Shown: positions 24,291 through 33,253, numbered from the stretch's first letter. The stretch: 64,000 nucleotides of DNA from JACDAN01 sp963802375 (GCA_963802375.1 CAWDIJ010000010.1:124001-188000), one strand, 5' to 3'. Numbers and translations are program-made. Notes: a model not told the origin generated them from the letters alone.

Positions 24291-24334
24291 CTGTCCGTAG
24301 AAATCGTTCGGATCGGACTGATTGCGACGGACAG
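24291..24334. repeat. Long imperfect palindrome (family A, copy 2)
   Basis: The left arm CTGTCCGTAGAAATC (24291-24305) pairs with GATTGCGACGGACAG (24320-24334) at 13 of 15 positions. The segment CTGTCCGTAGAAATCGTTCG matches copy 1 (18827 onward) at 18 of 20 bases in direct orientation. It lies in the 85-bp gap between two convergent genes. Confidence 0.7.
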
Positions 24335-24352
24335 AACGACGTGTGACGGGGC

Positions 24353-25276
24353 TCAGGCAGCGGGACGCCCGAACCACTGATCGCGCAGCGGAAACAGATA
24401 CGTGTCGGTCACGACGTTCAGGAACCGGCGGGCATCGGTGAACTGTGCTGCGATCGTCTCTAGCGCCTGCACGGACGCGCTGGGTGCCGCCGATCGCTGC
24501 ACGGCGAGCCCGTACCAGCGGGCGCCGAGCCGTTCGAGCAGCTCGAACGTGCTCAGCGACCCCGGCTCCACGCGTGACGGCTGGACCCCGGCAGAGCGCA
24601 TCAGGCGGGCTTCGGCCGATGGCCGGCCGAGCGAAGTCGTTGCGGTGTGATCCGGGAAAACGCCGGTGAGGAACAGCGCGAGATCGCCGAGCCGGCGGAA
24701 CACGCCCGGCAGCTCGCTGGGTGGAACGGCCTCGAGCAGTCCCGCCAACTGCACGGGGTCGAGCTCGCTGAAGCGTCGTCGACGCCACCCGCGACGTGTC
24801 GCCACCCACGTGCTGCCGCTCGCGACGTGGGTGTAGGAGCTGAGCAGCTCGACGAAGAAGAAGCGCCGCAGCGGATCATCGACCAGCTGACGCAACGGCG
24901 CGACTGCGAAGACCGGGACGCGTCGGCGCGGACCGATCCACTCCTCGATGTACGAGGCATGCGCCAGGCGCTCGGCGACGAGGTGCACGGAGACGGCGAA
25001 CGTCAGGAACGGCGAGACCGCTCGCCACTCGTCGAAGGCCGGGCCGCGCCCGAACACGATCTCCTCAGCCTCGCGTGACGAGAGGACGGCGGTGAGCTCA
25101 CGCTCGCGACTGACCTCGGCCAGCGCGGCGAGATCACCCGCCGTCAGATGCTCCCGATAGGCGCGGTCGAGATCCCACGTCATCCGCTGCCGAACGTAGT
25201 GCGGGAACTCCCGGTGGTCGCGTAGCGTCACATCGACCATGTCGCCGAGCCGTTCGGTCCCTGTCCTGGTCGCCAT
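24353..25276 (-). CDS. Hypothetical protein, mostly helical (307 aa)
   Basis: The protein is intact, starting MATRTGTERLGDMVDVTLRD; an internal ATG at 25240 (MVDVTLRDHREFPHYVRQRM) is an equally plausible start. It is rich in Arg, Leu and aromatic residues, with helices such as FLTFAVSVHLVAERLAHASY and PLRRFFFVELLSSYTHVASG. There is no signal peptide, and the hydrophobic stretches look amphipathic rather than membrane-spanning. The conserved-looking SGSTWVATRRGWRRRRFSEL may bind a ligand or nucleic acid. I do not recognise the family. With the ATG at 25240 its start would abut the lipoprotein ATG at 25239 head-to-head. Confidence 0.55.
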   Translation of the reverse strand: MATRTGTERLGDMVDVTLRDHREFPHYVRQRMTWDLDRAYREHLTAGDLAALAEVSRERELTAVLSSREAEEIVFGRGPAFDEWRAVSPFLTFAVSVHLVAERLAHASYIEEWIGPRRRVPVFAVAPLRQLVDDPLRRFFFVELLSSYTHVASGSTWVATRRGWRRRRFSELDPVQLAGLLEAVPPSELPGVFRRLGDLALFLTGVFPDHTATTSLGRPSAEARLMRSAGVQPSRVEPGSLSTFELLERLGARWYGLAVQRSAAPSASVQALETIAAQFTDARRFLNVVTDTYLFPLRDQWFGRPAA

Positions 25277-26773
25277 GCTGGTGGCGCTGACTGCCTGCGG
25301 CAGCGATGAGCCCAGCGATCCGCCGACACGTTGCCCGACGCCGGCGGTCTGCGAGCGCCAACCCCGATCGAAGTGGCCGAAGGTGTCACCCCGGCGAGCG
25401 CTGATGGTCGGCTCCCGGCGGCGGAGTCCAGCACTGCCGCAACGGACTCGATGACCATGCTCGCCCCGGTCGAGTTGGTGCTCGGCGACGTCGGTGAGCT
25501 GCCGGCGACGACGACCGGGTACGTGTTCCCGCCCGGCGCGACGGTCTCCGCCGAGACCATCGCAGCCCTGGCCGGGGTCCTCGGCGTCGAGGGCGAGCCG
25601 GTCCCCGGCTCACCTGAGGACGGCATGGCGTGGCAGGTCGGGCCGACGGACGGCACGACATCATCACTGACAGTCGGCGCCGACGCGCCACTGTCGTGGT
25701 GGTACTCGGCGGCCTGGGGGGAACCGGTGGACGTCCCGGCGTGCATGCCGATCACGACGATTCCGAGTACGCCGAACGGGGCTCCGGCGACGATTGAGCC
25801 GTGCCCAGCACCGGAGCCGCCGGCCGGCGTGCCGACGGCGGCCGAGGCAGAGGAGCGGGCGCGCCAGCTGCTCGCCGAGCTCGGCGTGGATCTTGATGCA
25901 GTGCAGTTCGACGTCTACGCCGACGAGTGGTTTGCCAGCGTCGAGGTCACGCAGGTTCTCGACGGTGTCCGCTCGCCGATGGTCTGGGGCTTCGGGTTCG
26001 GGCCCGAGGGGGTGTTGCAGTCCGCCAACGGGATGCTGGCCAGCCCGGAGCCGGTCGGCCCGTACCCTCTGCTCGACCTCGATGCGGCGTTCACCCGGCT
26101 GCAGGAGCAGCAGGCTGGAGGATGGTTCGCCCGCGACATGCTCGCCATCGATGCTGTGCCCGCACCGGGGGCCACGACGGTCACGGTCGCCCCGAGCACC
26201 GCGGCCGTCCCGCCGCCGGCGCTGGCTATCCCCGCTCCCACCATGGTCGCGCCGGCGGTCCCGCCCACGAGCTATCCGCTCGAGATTGTGCCGCCGGAAA
26301 CCGTGGAACCCGTCGTGGTGACGCTGGTCGACGTCGAAGCCGACCTGTGGTGGGTGACCGACGTCGACGGCTCGGTCTGGCTGCTGCCCGCCTATCGCTT
26401 CATCGGCGACGACGGTGGGTGGTACACGGTGCCCGCCGTGACCGACGAGTACCTCATCGTCGTCGAACCGGCACCAGTCGCACTTCCTGACCCGCTGCCG
26501 CCCCTCTCACCCTCGACGGTGCCCAGCGATCCGCCCACGTCCGTGCCAGTGCCTGGCACCGATCTGCCCGGAACCATCGACGTCGCCGCGTTGGAGCCGT
26601 TCGTCGGGCTCACGCTGGAAGAGTTCACCGCCGCCGTCGAGGACCTCGGTGGATCGGTGCGGGTCGTCGTCGAGGACGGCGTCGACCTCGTCGTCACCGA
26701 CGACTACCGCACGGACCGCGTCAACGTCGCTGTGGAAGGCGGAGTCGTCACCGGGATCATCGGCGCCGGCTGA
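25239..26773 (+). CDS. Secreted lipoprotein with Pro/Thr-rich linkers (frameshift near 25350)
   Basis: The protein is about 510 aa. The N-terminus MSPSRSVPVLVAMLVALTAC is a lipoprotein signal with lipobox L-T-A-C followed by GSDEPSDPP, so the mature protein should be acylated at Cys 20. The frame then changes and continues as GGLRAPTPIEVAEGVTPASA to GVVTGIIGAG. The mature part has an N-terminal alpha/beta domain (residues 60-290), a Pro/Val/Pro-rich spacer, a second domain with LWWVTDVDGSVWLLPAYRFI, another Pro/Ser/Thr spacer, and a C-terminal 60-residue module (LEPFVGLTLEEFTAAVEDLG, ending VNVAVEGGVVTGI) like the I78/serine-protease-inhibitor fold. Function unknown. Confidence 0.7.
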
Positions 26774-26938
26774 CCCGCGATTTCGGCCGAACTGTCCAGG
26801 CGAGCTCACGGGCGGCGATGGTAGGCGACGCCCATGCTCGGGCTCGGCTCGCAATCAAGTTGCTCGCCTCGCCTCCCGAGCTCGCCGCTTCCGCTGTGCT
26901 TCGGCGGCTCACCTGCCTCGCGGCGTACGGTGGACGAC

Positions 26939-27574
26939 GTGGACGGCGCCCATGACCTCGGAGGCATGCAGGGGTTCGGTCCCGTGCGCACGCCAGACGG
27001 CGAGCTCGAGTACCACGAGCCGTGGGAGCTGCGTGCGCAGGTCGTCGGGTTGCTCAGCGGCACGGCCAGACGCCCATCGATCGAAGGCCTCGATCCCGCG
27101 GAGTACCTCTCGTCGAGCTATTACGTCCGGTGGTTGCGCGCCGCCGAGGACGAGGCGGTGCGCAGCGGCCGGCTCGATCGCGTCGATCTCGAGCGATGGC
27201 GGCAGACGTTCGCCGACGAGCCTCACGCGTCGCCGCCAGTGGCGAGTGACGCGGACTTGGTCGATTTCATCCGCCATCGCCTCGGGCCGCACGTCCACGG
27301 TGAGGTCGGGGCCGCCGCCTTCGGCATCGGTGACCGCGTGCGCGTGCGGCGGATGCGGCCCGAGGGCCATCATCGCTGCCCGCGCTACGTGCGCGGCGTG
27401 GTCGGTGAGGTCGAACGGGTCTGCGGTGCCGACCCGGTTCCGGATGTGTCGGGTGAGGTCGACCCCGTGTACACCGTGCGATTCTCCTCAGAGGCTCTCT
27501 TCGGCCCGCGCATCGACGAGCCGCCCTACGTGCTGCTGATCGATCTCTGGGAGCGCTACCTGGAGAGGGCATGA
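26939..27574 (+). CDS. nthB: Nitrile hydratase beta subunit
   Basis: The beta subunit pairs with the alpha subunit to hydrate nitriles to amides. The protein is about 212 aa, starting VDGAHDLGGMQGFGPVRTPD, the hallmark NHase-beta N-terminus; GTG 26930 three codons upstream is also possible. The middle has YYVRWLRAAEDEAV, and the C-terminal SH3-like domain has FGIGDRVRVRRMRPEGHHRC, PRYVRGVVGEVER and YTVRFSSEALFG. The stop overlaps the alpha ATG (GCATGA at 27571), typical of the beta-alpha order in cobalt-type enzymes. About 160 bp upstream (26774-26938) I see no gene. Confidence 0.9.
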   Translation: MDGAHDLGGMQGFGPVRTPDGELEYHEPWELRAQVVGLLSGTARRPSIEGLDPAEYLSSSYYVRWLRAAEDEAVRSGRLDRVDLERWRQTFADEPHASPPVASDADLVDFIRHRLGPHVHGEVGAAAFGIGDRVRVRRMRPEGHHRCPRYVRGVVGEVERVCGADPVPDVSGEVDPVYTVRFSSEALFGPRIDEPPYVLLIDLWERYLERA

Positions 27575-28213
27575 CCCACGATCACGACGATCACGATCAC
27601 GACGACGGCCACTCGCATTACGAATCGCCCTTGTCGCGCCGCCGCCGCTCGGAGATGGAGCTGCGGGCCATGGCGCTCGAGGCGGCACTTGTCGAGAAAG
27701 GCCTCGTCGCCACGGACGCCATCGACGAGATGGTCGAGTTGATGGAGCACCGCATCGGGCCCCATCACGGTGCCCGCGTCGTCGCGCAGGCGTGGAGGAT
27801 CCCGAGTTCAAGCAGCGGTTGCTGGACGACGGCACGGCGGCCATCGCCGAGCTCGGCATCTCCGGTCCAGAGGGCAACGTTAGGGTCGTCGAGAACACGG
27901 CGGAGGTGCACAACCTCGTGGTGTGCACGCTGTGCTCGTGCTACCCGTGGCCGCTGCTCGGCCTGCCGCCGATCTGGTACAAGAGCTTCGCCTACCGCTC
28001 GCGAGCGGTGGCCGAACCCGCGCCGTCCTGCGCGAGTTCGGAGTTGAGACCCCGGCCGACGTCGAGATCCGCGTGTGGGACTCCAGCGCGGAGGTCCGCT
28101 ACTTCGTCCTCCCACAGCGTCCGCTCGGCAGCGAGGGACTGACAGAGGAGGAACTCGCGGCGCTCGTCAGCCGTGACTCGATGATCGGCACGGGCGTCCC
28201 AGCGGTCCCGTGA
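27571..28213 (+). CDS. nthA: Nitrile hydratase alpha subunit, cobalt type (frameshifts near 27793 and 28012)
   Basis: The alpha subunit carries the active-site metal. The metal claw is VVCTLCSCYPWPLLG: Thr in C-T-L-C-S-C marks the cobalt type (iron enzymes have Ser), and both outer Cys would be oxidised. Before it comes DPEFKQRLLDDGTAA and after it LPPIWYKSFAYRSRAV. In the last frame the protein ends VRYFVLPQRPLGSEGLTEEE and MIGTGVPAVP. About 213 aa, normal length. The N-terminus is unusual: THDHDDHDHDDGHSHYES, a His/Asp-rich metal-binding stretch. Breaks occur after AQAWR and after RAVAE. Confidence 0.9.
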
Positions 28214-28230
28214 TCTGCCGCGTCACCGCG

Positions 28231-28803
28231 TCAGGTTCGATCGAGCGGGTCCGGCGGCAAACCGAGGTAGCGCTGGCGCAGGTGGTTCCAGTGCTCGACG
28301 TCGGGCACCTGGGCCCGCAGCAGCTGCGCACCGCCTCCGTCGTACATGCGGAACATCCACGCTCGCGGCGCGCCGTTGATCCACAGACGCTGCAGCTCCG
28401 CATGCCGGCATCGGGTGATGAGATCCGATGCATCGTCACCCGGCGCCAGTTCGGCAAGCACGCTCCGCAGCGTCGACTCATCCGTCGCCATCGGGAACAC
28501 CTCGAGGTCGTCGTGGCCGGACTCGTCGATGCGATACGACGCGGCGCGCATGCGCTGGGTCATCAGGTCGTCGGCATCCACGCCGCCGTGCTCGACGACG
28601 ACCTGCTCGAGGGCGACCAGCCACGAGGTGTAGTACGGCACGTGGGGGTCCTCGTCGATCACGGCGACCAACCGTCGCTGGAACGAGTCCCATGGCAGAT
28701 CGAGGCGCTCCATGGTCTCGCGAGCGAGCGCCACGGCCCGCGCCTCCCATGGCTCGTTCCACGCCACGTCCTCGTCACCGGGGAGCCGGGTCACGTGCGT
28801 CAC
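28231..28803 (-). CDS. Nitrile hydratase accessory (beta N-domain-like) protein on the opposite strand
   Basis: The protein is 190 aa, intact, starting MTHVTRLPGDEDVAWNEPWE. The segment WNEPWEARAVALARETMERL followed by YYTSWLVALEQVVVEHGGVD matches the NHase beta N-terminal helical module used by P14K/NhlE-type accessory proteins that deliver cobalt. Those are about 100-130 aa; this one carries an extra C-terminal 80 residues (ATDESTLRSVLAELAPGDDA, RMYDGGGAQLLRAQVPDVEH). It is convergent with nthA (17 bp apart) rather than downstream in the operon, and its start overlaps the TetR gene. It may be an activator or a diverged paralogue. Confidence 0.7.
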   Translation of the reverse strand: MTHVTRLPGDEDVAWNEPWEARAVALARETMERLDLPWDSFQRRLVAVIDEDPHVPYYTSWLVALEQVVVEHGGVDADDLMTQRMRAASYRIDESGHDDLEVFPMATDESTLRSVLAELAPGDDASDLITRCRHAELQRLWINGAPRAWMFRMYDGGGAQLLRAQVPDVEHWNHLRQRYLGLPPDPLDRT

Positions 28804-29418
28804 CTACGGCATCGTCGACCGGGCGGGGCGTCGCAAGACCGTTCCACAGCAGACCCGTCAACTCGTCGACCACCGTTCGCGGTCCATCGTCGTGCGCCGT
28901 TCGGCCCACCAGTCGCCAGCAGCGTGCACCATGCCCACGATGCCAACGGCCCAGAGCTCGGCTGGCTGCGGTGATCGTCCGGCTGCCTGCAGTCCGGCCT
29001 CGACCAACACGGTGACCTGCTCGATGACATTGGCGACGAACGCCGACGTCCGCTCAGCGCCCAATCGAGCGTCCTGCTGCACGAGGAACCGATAGAGCTC
29101 GGTATCGCGTTCGATCAACGCGAGGTAGGCGTCGACGGCGGCACGCAGTACAGCACCGTCGCCGGAGCCGCCGTGCTGCCGCAGGGCGCCACCGATGGCC
29201 TCGCCCAGGTCGTTCAAGAAGGCCTCGCCGATCGCCGCCACGAGCCCGGCGCGGTCGCCGAAGTGGCGGTACAGGATCGGCTTGGTGACGCCGCCGGCGG
29301 CCGCCATCGCCTCCATCGAGGCGCGCGGACCCTGCTCGCGCACGACCTCGATCGCCGCGTCGAGGAGCATGCGACGACGCTGTTGCGTGGTCGGTGTGGG
29401 CCCCGGTGCGCGTGGCAC
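28775..29418 (-). CDS. TetR-family transcriptional regulator (frameshift near 28870)
   Basis: The protein starts MPRAPGPTPTTQQRRRMLLD. The HTH lies at residues 15-60: AAIEVVREQGPRASMEAMAA, GGVTKPILYRHFGDRAGLVA. The C-terminal domain includes VEAGLQAAGRSPQPAELWAV and GMVHAAGDWWAERRTTMDRE. One frame stops at 28858, but a one-base change continues as VVDELTGLLWNGL, the usual TetR_C end, to a TGA at 28775. It would then overlap the accessory gene by 29 bp, forming a two-gene operon that may control the nitrile hydratase locus. Ligand unknown. Confidence 0.83.
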
Positions 29419-29430
29419 GCCTGCTTCCTA

Positions 29431-29454
29431 CTCGACCGGGGGCAGGCGGTCGAG
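29431..29454. terminator. Hairpin after the CHRD gene
   Basis: CTCGACCG (29431-29438) and CGGTCGAG (29447-29454) form a perfect 8-bp stem with an 8-base loop. It lies just downstream of the minus-strand CHRD gene and before TetR. There is no T-run, so it would be an actinobacterial-type terminator at best. Confidence 0.4.
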
Positions 29455-29466
29455 CAGGAGTCGGCT

Positions 29467-29914
29467 TCAGCCGAGTTGACCGCGCACGGCGCCGCCCATG
29501 AACGGGCCGTTGTGCACGTTGACGTAGTAGTTCGACGGGTTGTCGACGATGTCGTTCGCCAGCGTGGCGTTCTGGACGCAGCCGGACGACGAGCCGTCGG
29601 TCGGGGGCTGCAGGCCCTGCACCACCGGACCGGGATCGGTCCGGTCCACCGACGTGGATGTGGGCCATCGTGGCCGGCTCGATCCGCCGGACGATGATGC
29701 GGTAGCAGATCGTCCCGGTGTCGCTGTCGACCTTGATGATCGCCGTGCCGAGGCCATCGGGGTCACCCGGGCCAGGAACTTCAGCGGCGCCAGTGAGCCT
29801 GGTGGCGTCGACGAACCTCGCCGCCGCCGAGTCGGCAGCTGCGCCCGCCGAGAGCCCGAGCGCCCCAGCCACGCCCAACGCAGCTGTCACCGCCAGAATT
29901 CGTCTGTTTCCCAA
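29467..29914 (-). CDS. Secreted CHRD-domain protein (frameshift near 29645)
   Basis: The protein is about 148 aa. It has a Sec signal (MGNRRILAVTAALGVAGALG, cleavage near AAADSAAARF). The mature part is one CHRD domain: RLTGAAEVPGPGDPDGLGTA, TGTICYRIIVRRIEPATMAH IH-type motif, then, in the next frame, GCVQNATLANDIVDNPSNYY and VNVHNGPFMGGAVRGQLG. CHRD domains occur in chordin and in many bacterial secreted proteins of unknown role. It is divergent from the thioesterase gene with 80 bp between starts. Confidence 0.85.
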
Positions 29915-29994
29915 GGTTCGTTCCCCTTCGCTCGAGTGCCCGCCGGGCGTGGTTCGGGGCGTAGCGACATCCGGATTGGTGCGAAGCTGGCGCG

Positions 29995-30405
29995 ATGAGC
30001 GCCGAGCAGGACCTCGACCCCGAGGCGATGTTGTCGTTGATGCCGTTCGCCGTGGGGCTCGGCATCCGTCTGGAGTCGGCGACCGCCGACGAGGTGACGG
30101 CGAGCATGCCGTGGCGGCCAGAGCTGTGCACGACGTTCGGCCTCCTGCACGGCGGTGTCCTGATGAGCCTGGCCGACAGTGCCGGCGCGGCGTGCGCGTT
30201 CCTCAACCTCCCACCGGACTCCACGACGTCGACCATCGAGTCGAAGACGAACTTCTTCCGAGGCGTCCGCGACGGAGCGGTTCACTCGGTCACCCGCCCG
30301 TTGCACGTCGGACGCACGACGATCGTCGTGCAGACGGACATCACCGACGATGCCGGGAAGCGCATCGCGCAAGTGACCCAGACGCAGGCCGTCCTGAAAG
30401 CCTGA
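29995..30405 (+). CDS. PaaI-type hotdog-fold thioesterase
   Basis: The protein is 136 aa, intact, starting MSAEQDLDPEAMLSLMPFAV. The hotdog signature is ELCTTFGLLHGGVLMSLADS: HGG precedes the long central helix, with Asp in LAD as the likely catalytic acid. The rest, TNFFRGVRDGAVHSVTRPLH and GRTTIVVQTDITDDAGKRIA, completes the fold. It probably hydrolyses an acyl- or aryl-CoA ester, perhaps as a rescue enzyme for dead-end CoA thioesters as PaaI does. The substrate is not readable. Confidence 0.88.
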   Translation: MSAEQDLDPEAMLSLMPFAVGLGIRLESATADEVTASMPWRPELCTTFGLLHGGVLMSLADSAGAACAFLNLPPDSTTSTIESKTNFFRGVRDGAVHSVTRPLHVGRTTIVVQTDITDDAGKRIAQVTQTQAVLKA

Positions 30406-30448
30406 AATCACCCGGGCGGGACGAGCGTCGTCCTGCGAAACTGGGGCA

Positions 30449-31024
30449 GTGGATCACCGTACGACCGCCGAGCTGGAAGCCGCTCTCGACGACATCCGTC
30501 GCGCCCCCGTTGGTGTCGGCCGCGTCGACCTGATCGTCCGGCGTCCCGCCGAAGGAACCCGCGAGGTTCTCGACGAGGGCGAGCTTGACTTGTCTCTCGG
30601 GCTCGTGGGCGACAACTGGGTCCTCCGCGGGAGCAAGGAGACAGAGGACGGTTCACCACACCCGTTGCGGCAGCTGAATGTGATGAGCGCCAGGGCGGCG
30701 GCGGCGATCGCCGGGCCGATCGAGCACTGGCCAGTCGCAGGTGATCAGCTGTTCGTCGACCTCCATCTCGGGGGCGAAGAGCTGCCGACGGGTACCCGCC
30801 TGCACATCGGCGACGCCGTCATCGAGGTCACCTCGCCGCCACATCTCGGGTGCGCCAAGTTCATCGCCAGGTTTGGCAAGGAGGCGATGCGCTTCGTCAA
30901 CTCACCCGTCGGCCGATCGCTCAACCTCCGCGGCATCTGCGCTCAGGTCGTCGTGGGCGGAACCATCCGGACGGGCGACTCCATCACGGCGGTCACAGCG
31001 GCGGACGTGGTGACAACGAGCTGA
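30449..31024 (+). CDS. MOSC-domain protein
   Basis: The protein is 191 aa, intact, from GTG 30449. The N-terminal 35 residues form a short helical part (TTAELEAALDDIRRAPVGVG). A MOSC-like beta barrel follows: GRVDLIVRRPAEGTREVLDE, PLRQLNVMSARAAAAIAGP, GDQLFVDLHLGGEELPTGTR, and the conserved Cys region SPPHLGCAKFIARFG, then GICAQVVVGGTIRTGDSI. MOSC domains bind sulfur or molybdenum cofactor via that Cys and occur in sulfurases and molybdoenzymes such as mARC; standalone forms are of unknown target. Its 3' end overlaps the bicupin gene by about 30 bp. Confidence 0.78.
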   Translation: MDHRTTAELEAALDDIRRAPVGVGRVDLIVRRPAEGTREVLDEGELDLSLGLVGDNWVLRGSKETEDGSPHPLRQLNVMSARAAAAIAGPIEHWPVAGDQLFVDLHLGGEELPTGTRLHIGDAVIEVTSPPHLGCAKFIARFGKEAMRFVNSPVGRSLNLRGICAQVVVGGTIRTGDSITAVTAADVVTTS

Positions 31025-31997
31025 CGTTCGGGGTGTCGGGGCACGTCACCTCGACGAGCTCCAGGTCACAGGAGCAGCCGACCAGCGCGTGCTCGATCTG
31101 CGGCGGGATCGCCACGACGTCGTTGCGCGTGAGCCGGCCGTCGGGCCGGCCCTCCGCCTGCAGGGTCGCCGCGCCATCGAGGACGAACCACAGCACGAGC
31201 TCACCGTCGTGGCTGGCGGGGCGGGCGCCGTCGGAGCTCGACGGCCGCACGGCCCGAACGCCGACCTGACCACCGGTCGCCGCGCCGACGCCTGCGTCGC
31301 GCGCCTGCCCACTGTCTCGCCACCACCGACCCCACGAGGCATCGGCTGCGCGGTGGCGGACGAAGCGTTGACCGTCGAATCGCCGATCGGGTCGGTGCGT
31401 CGGCGTGGGCAGCGTCAGCTCGTGCTCGACCATGGTCGTGTGGTGGGCCGGGCTCGTGAACTCCAACACCTCCAACCCGGCGGAGCTCTCGAGCACGCGG
31501 TGGCGGATCCCGGGCGGCTGCAACACGCAGTCACCTGCCTCCAGCACGAACGGAGGGCCCTGATCCTCGTAGACCACTCGGACCCACCCGCGAAGGCAGT
31601 AGATGACCTGGACGCTGACATCGTGGTAGTGCACGTAGTCGGCGACCGGTCCAGCCTCGTCGATCGAGATGTGCGACGCGATGAACCGCCCACCGCGCCG
31701 GCTGGGCAGGACGTCCCGATACCGCATCCCGGCCCGCCCGACCCCGCCGGCGCCCCCCGCTCGTGTCAGCTCGAGCGTCGGCGCGCTGGAATGCGGCTCC
31801 GATGCACGGGTGGACGATGCGGAGCCGTCGAGCCGGACCCGCAGGCCATGCCCCGAGAGCATCGCGATGGCGGGAGCATCGGCCGGCTCGATCGAGTCGA
31901 GGCGGAATCCCGACTGGACGAGGAGTTCGATCGCATCCGCGAGGCGGTCCCCGGACACCGCGATCTCCGCGACGCTCGCGCCGGCGTCCGCGCTCAT
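30993..31997 (-). CDS. Two-domain cupin (bicupin) protein
   Basis: The protein is about 334 aa from ATG 31997 (MSADAGASVAEIAVSGDRLA), intact. The first 90 residues form a small alpha/beta part. Cupin 1 spans about residues 110-195: DYVHYHDVSVQVIYCLRGWV, GDCVLQPPGIRHRVLES. Cupin 2 spans about 255-325: DGELVLWFVLDGAATLQAEG, LTRNDVVAIPPQIEHALVGC. The HYHDVSVQ and IRHRV parts carry possible metal ligands in cupin 1; cupin 2 has few metal-type residues and may be structural or sensory. No specific enzyme can be named. It is convergent with the MOSC gene, and its 5' end is 35 bp from the AlkZ-like gene. Confidence 0.72.
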   Translation of the reverse strand: MSADAGASVAEIAVSGDRLADAIELLVQSGFRLDSIEPADAPAIAMLSGHGLRVRLDGSASSTRASEPHSSAPTLELTRAGGAGGVGRAGMRYRDVLPSRRGGRFIASHISIDEAGPVADYVHYHDVSVQVIYCLRGWVRVVYEDQGPPFVLEAGDCVLQPPGIRHRVLESSAGLEVLEFTSPAHHTTMVEHELTLPTPTHRPDRRFDGQRFVRHRAADASWGRWWRDSGQARDAGVGAATGGQVGVRAVRPSSSDGARPASHDGELVLWFVLDGAATLQAEGRPDGRLTRNDVVAIPPQIEHALVGCSCDLELVEVTCPDTPNVSSLSPRPPL

Positions 31998-32032
31998 GCC
32001 GACGGACCGTACTTCCGCGAACGTGACCGCCC

Positions 32033-33221
32033 GTGCGCCACGTCGACATCGCCGAACGCCGCAGGCGCCTCCTCGTGCGTCATCATCTTGCCGCGCCGGC
32101 ATCGGGGGTGGAGCAGGTCGCCAACGATCTCGTCGGGCTGCACTCGAGCGACCCGGCCACCGTCGTGCTGGCGGCGCGGGCCCGCCTCGATCCGTTCGTC
32201 GTCGCCGACATCGAGGACGCGCTGTACGAGCGTCGCACGCTGCTGCGGATGTTGGCCATGAGGCGCACGATGTTCGTCGTGCCACTCGACCTGGCGGCCG
32301 TCCTGCAGGCGTCATGCACGAACGCGCTCGTGCCAGGGGAGCGGCGCAAGCTGCTGTCGATGCTCCGGGAAGCCGGGGTGGCCAAGGACGTCGACGCCTG
32401 GATCGGCCGGCTCGAAGCCGAGACGCTGGCAGTGCTGGCCGAGCACGGACCCCTCGCGGCGAACCAGCTGACGAAGCTGATTCCGGACCTCGCACTGCAA
32501 TTCAAGGTCGCCGTCGGCAAGCGGTACGAGGGGACCATCGGCGTCTCGACGCGCCTGCTCTTCCTGATGTCCACGCAGGGCTTGATCGCCCGCACTCGCC
32601 CGCTCGGAACGTGGATCTCCAGCCAGTACCGCTGGTCTCGCATGGTGGATTGGATCGGCCCAACTGCCCGCACTCGACGTGTCGGACGCCCGGGTCGAGG
32701 TCGTGGCGCGCTGGTTGCGGGCGTACGGACCGGGCACGCTCGAGGACCTGGCGTGGTGGACGAAGTGGACGAAGGCCGAGGTTCGCGCCGCGCTGCGAGC
32801 CAATCAGGCCGTCGAGGTGACCGCCGAGCTCGACGACGCCGGCTCGACCGCCGCGGCGTGGGTCCTCCCGGACGATCTCGACGACACGCCGGATCCTGGA
32901 TCGAGCGTCAACCTGCTGCCCGGCCTCGACCCCACGATCATGGGTTGGCGAGACCGCGGTTGGTATCTCGGTCCGCATCGCGCGCCGTTGTTCGACCGCA
33001 ACGGCAACGCCGGGCCGACCGTCTGGGTGGATGGGCGCGCCGTCGGGGCGTGGAGCCAGCGCACAGGCGGTCAGGTCGTCACCGCACTCCTCGAACCGGT
33101 CGGCCGTACGTCGCAACGACGCATCGCCGCAGCAGCGTCGCGGCTGTCCGACTGGATGGACGGCGTGCGTGTCACGCCGCGCTTCCCAACTCCACTCGAT
33201 CGCCAGCTGGCAACGAGCTGA
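32033..33221 (+). CDS. Winged-helix DNA-binding protein of the AlkZ/HTH_42 family (frameshift near 32668)
   Basis: The protein is about 395 aa. It starts MRHVDIAERRRRLLVRHHLA; tandem winged helices are visible (DIEDALYERRTLLRMLAMRR, ETLAVLAEHGPLAANQLTKL, then, in the next frame, RYLRAYGPGT-like WLRAYGPGTLEDLAWWTKWT). The C-terminus has VNLLPGLDPTIMGWRDRGWY and VWVDGRAVGAWSQRTGG. This is the HTH_42 family that includes the DNA glycosylase AlkZ. AlkZ enzymes use a QxD/QxQ motif early on; here the matching site reads GLHSSDPATV, so glycosylase activity is doubtful. Confidence 0.78.
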
Positions 33222-33253
33222 GCGGGTTCGGGGGGTCCGACGCGGCAGCGCCG

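Noticed and set aside
26774..26938. Possible small gene or riboswitch upstream of nthB
   Set aside because: I see only GC-rich low-complexity sequence with no conserved RNA motif or convincing start.
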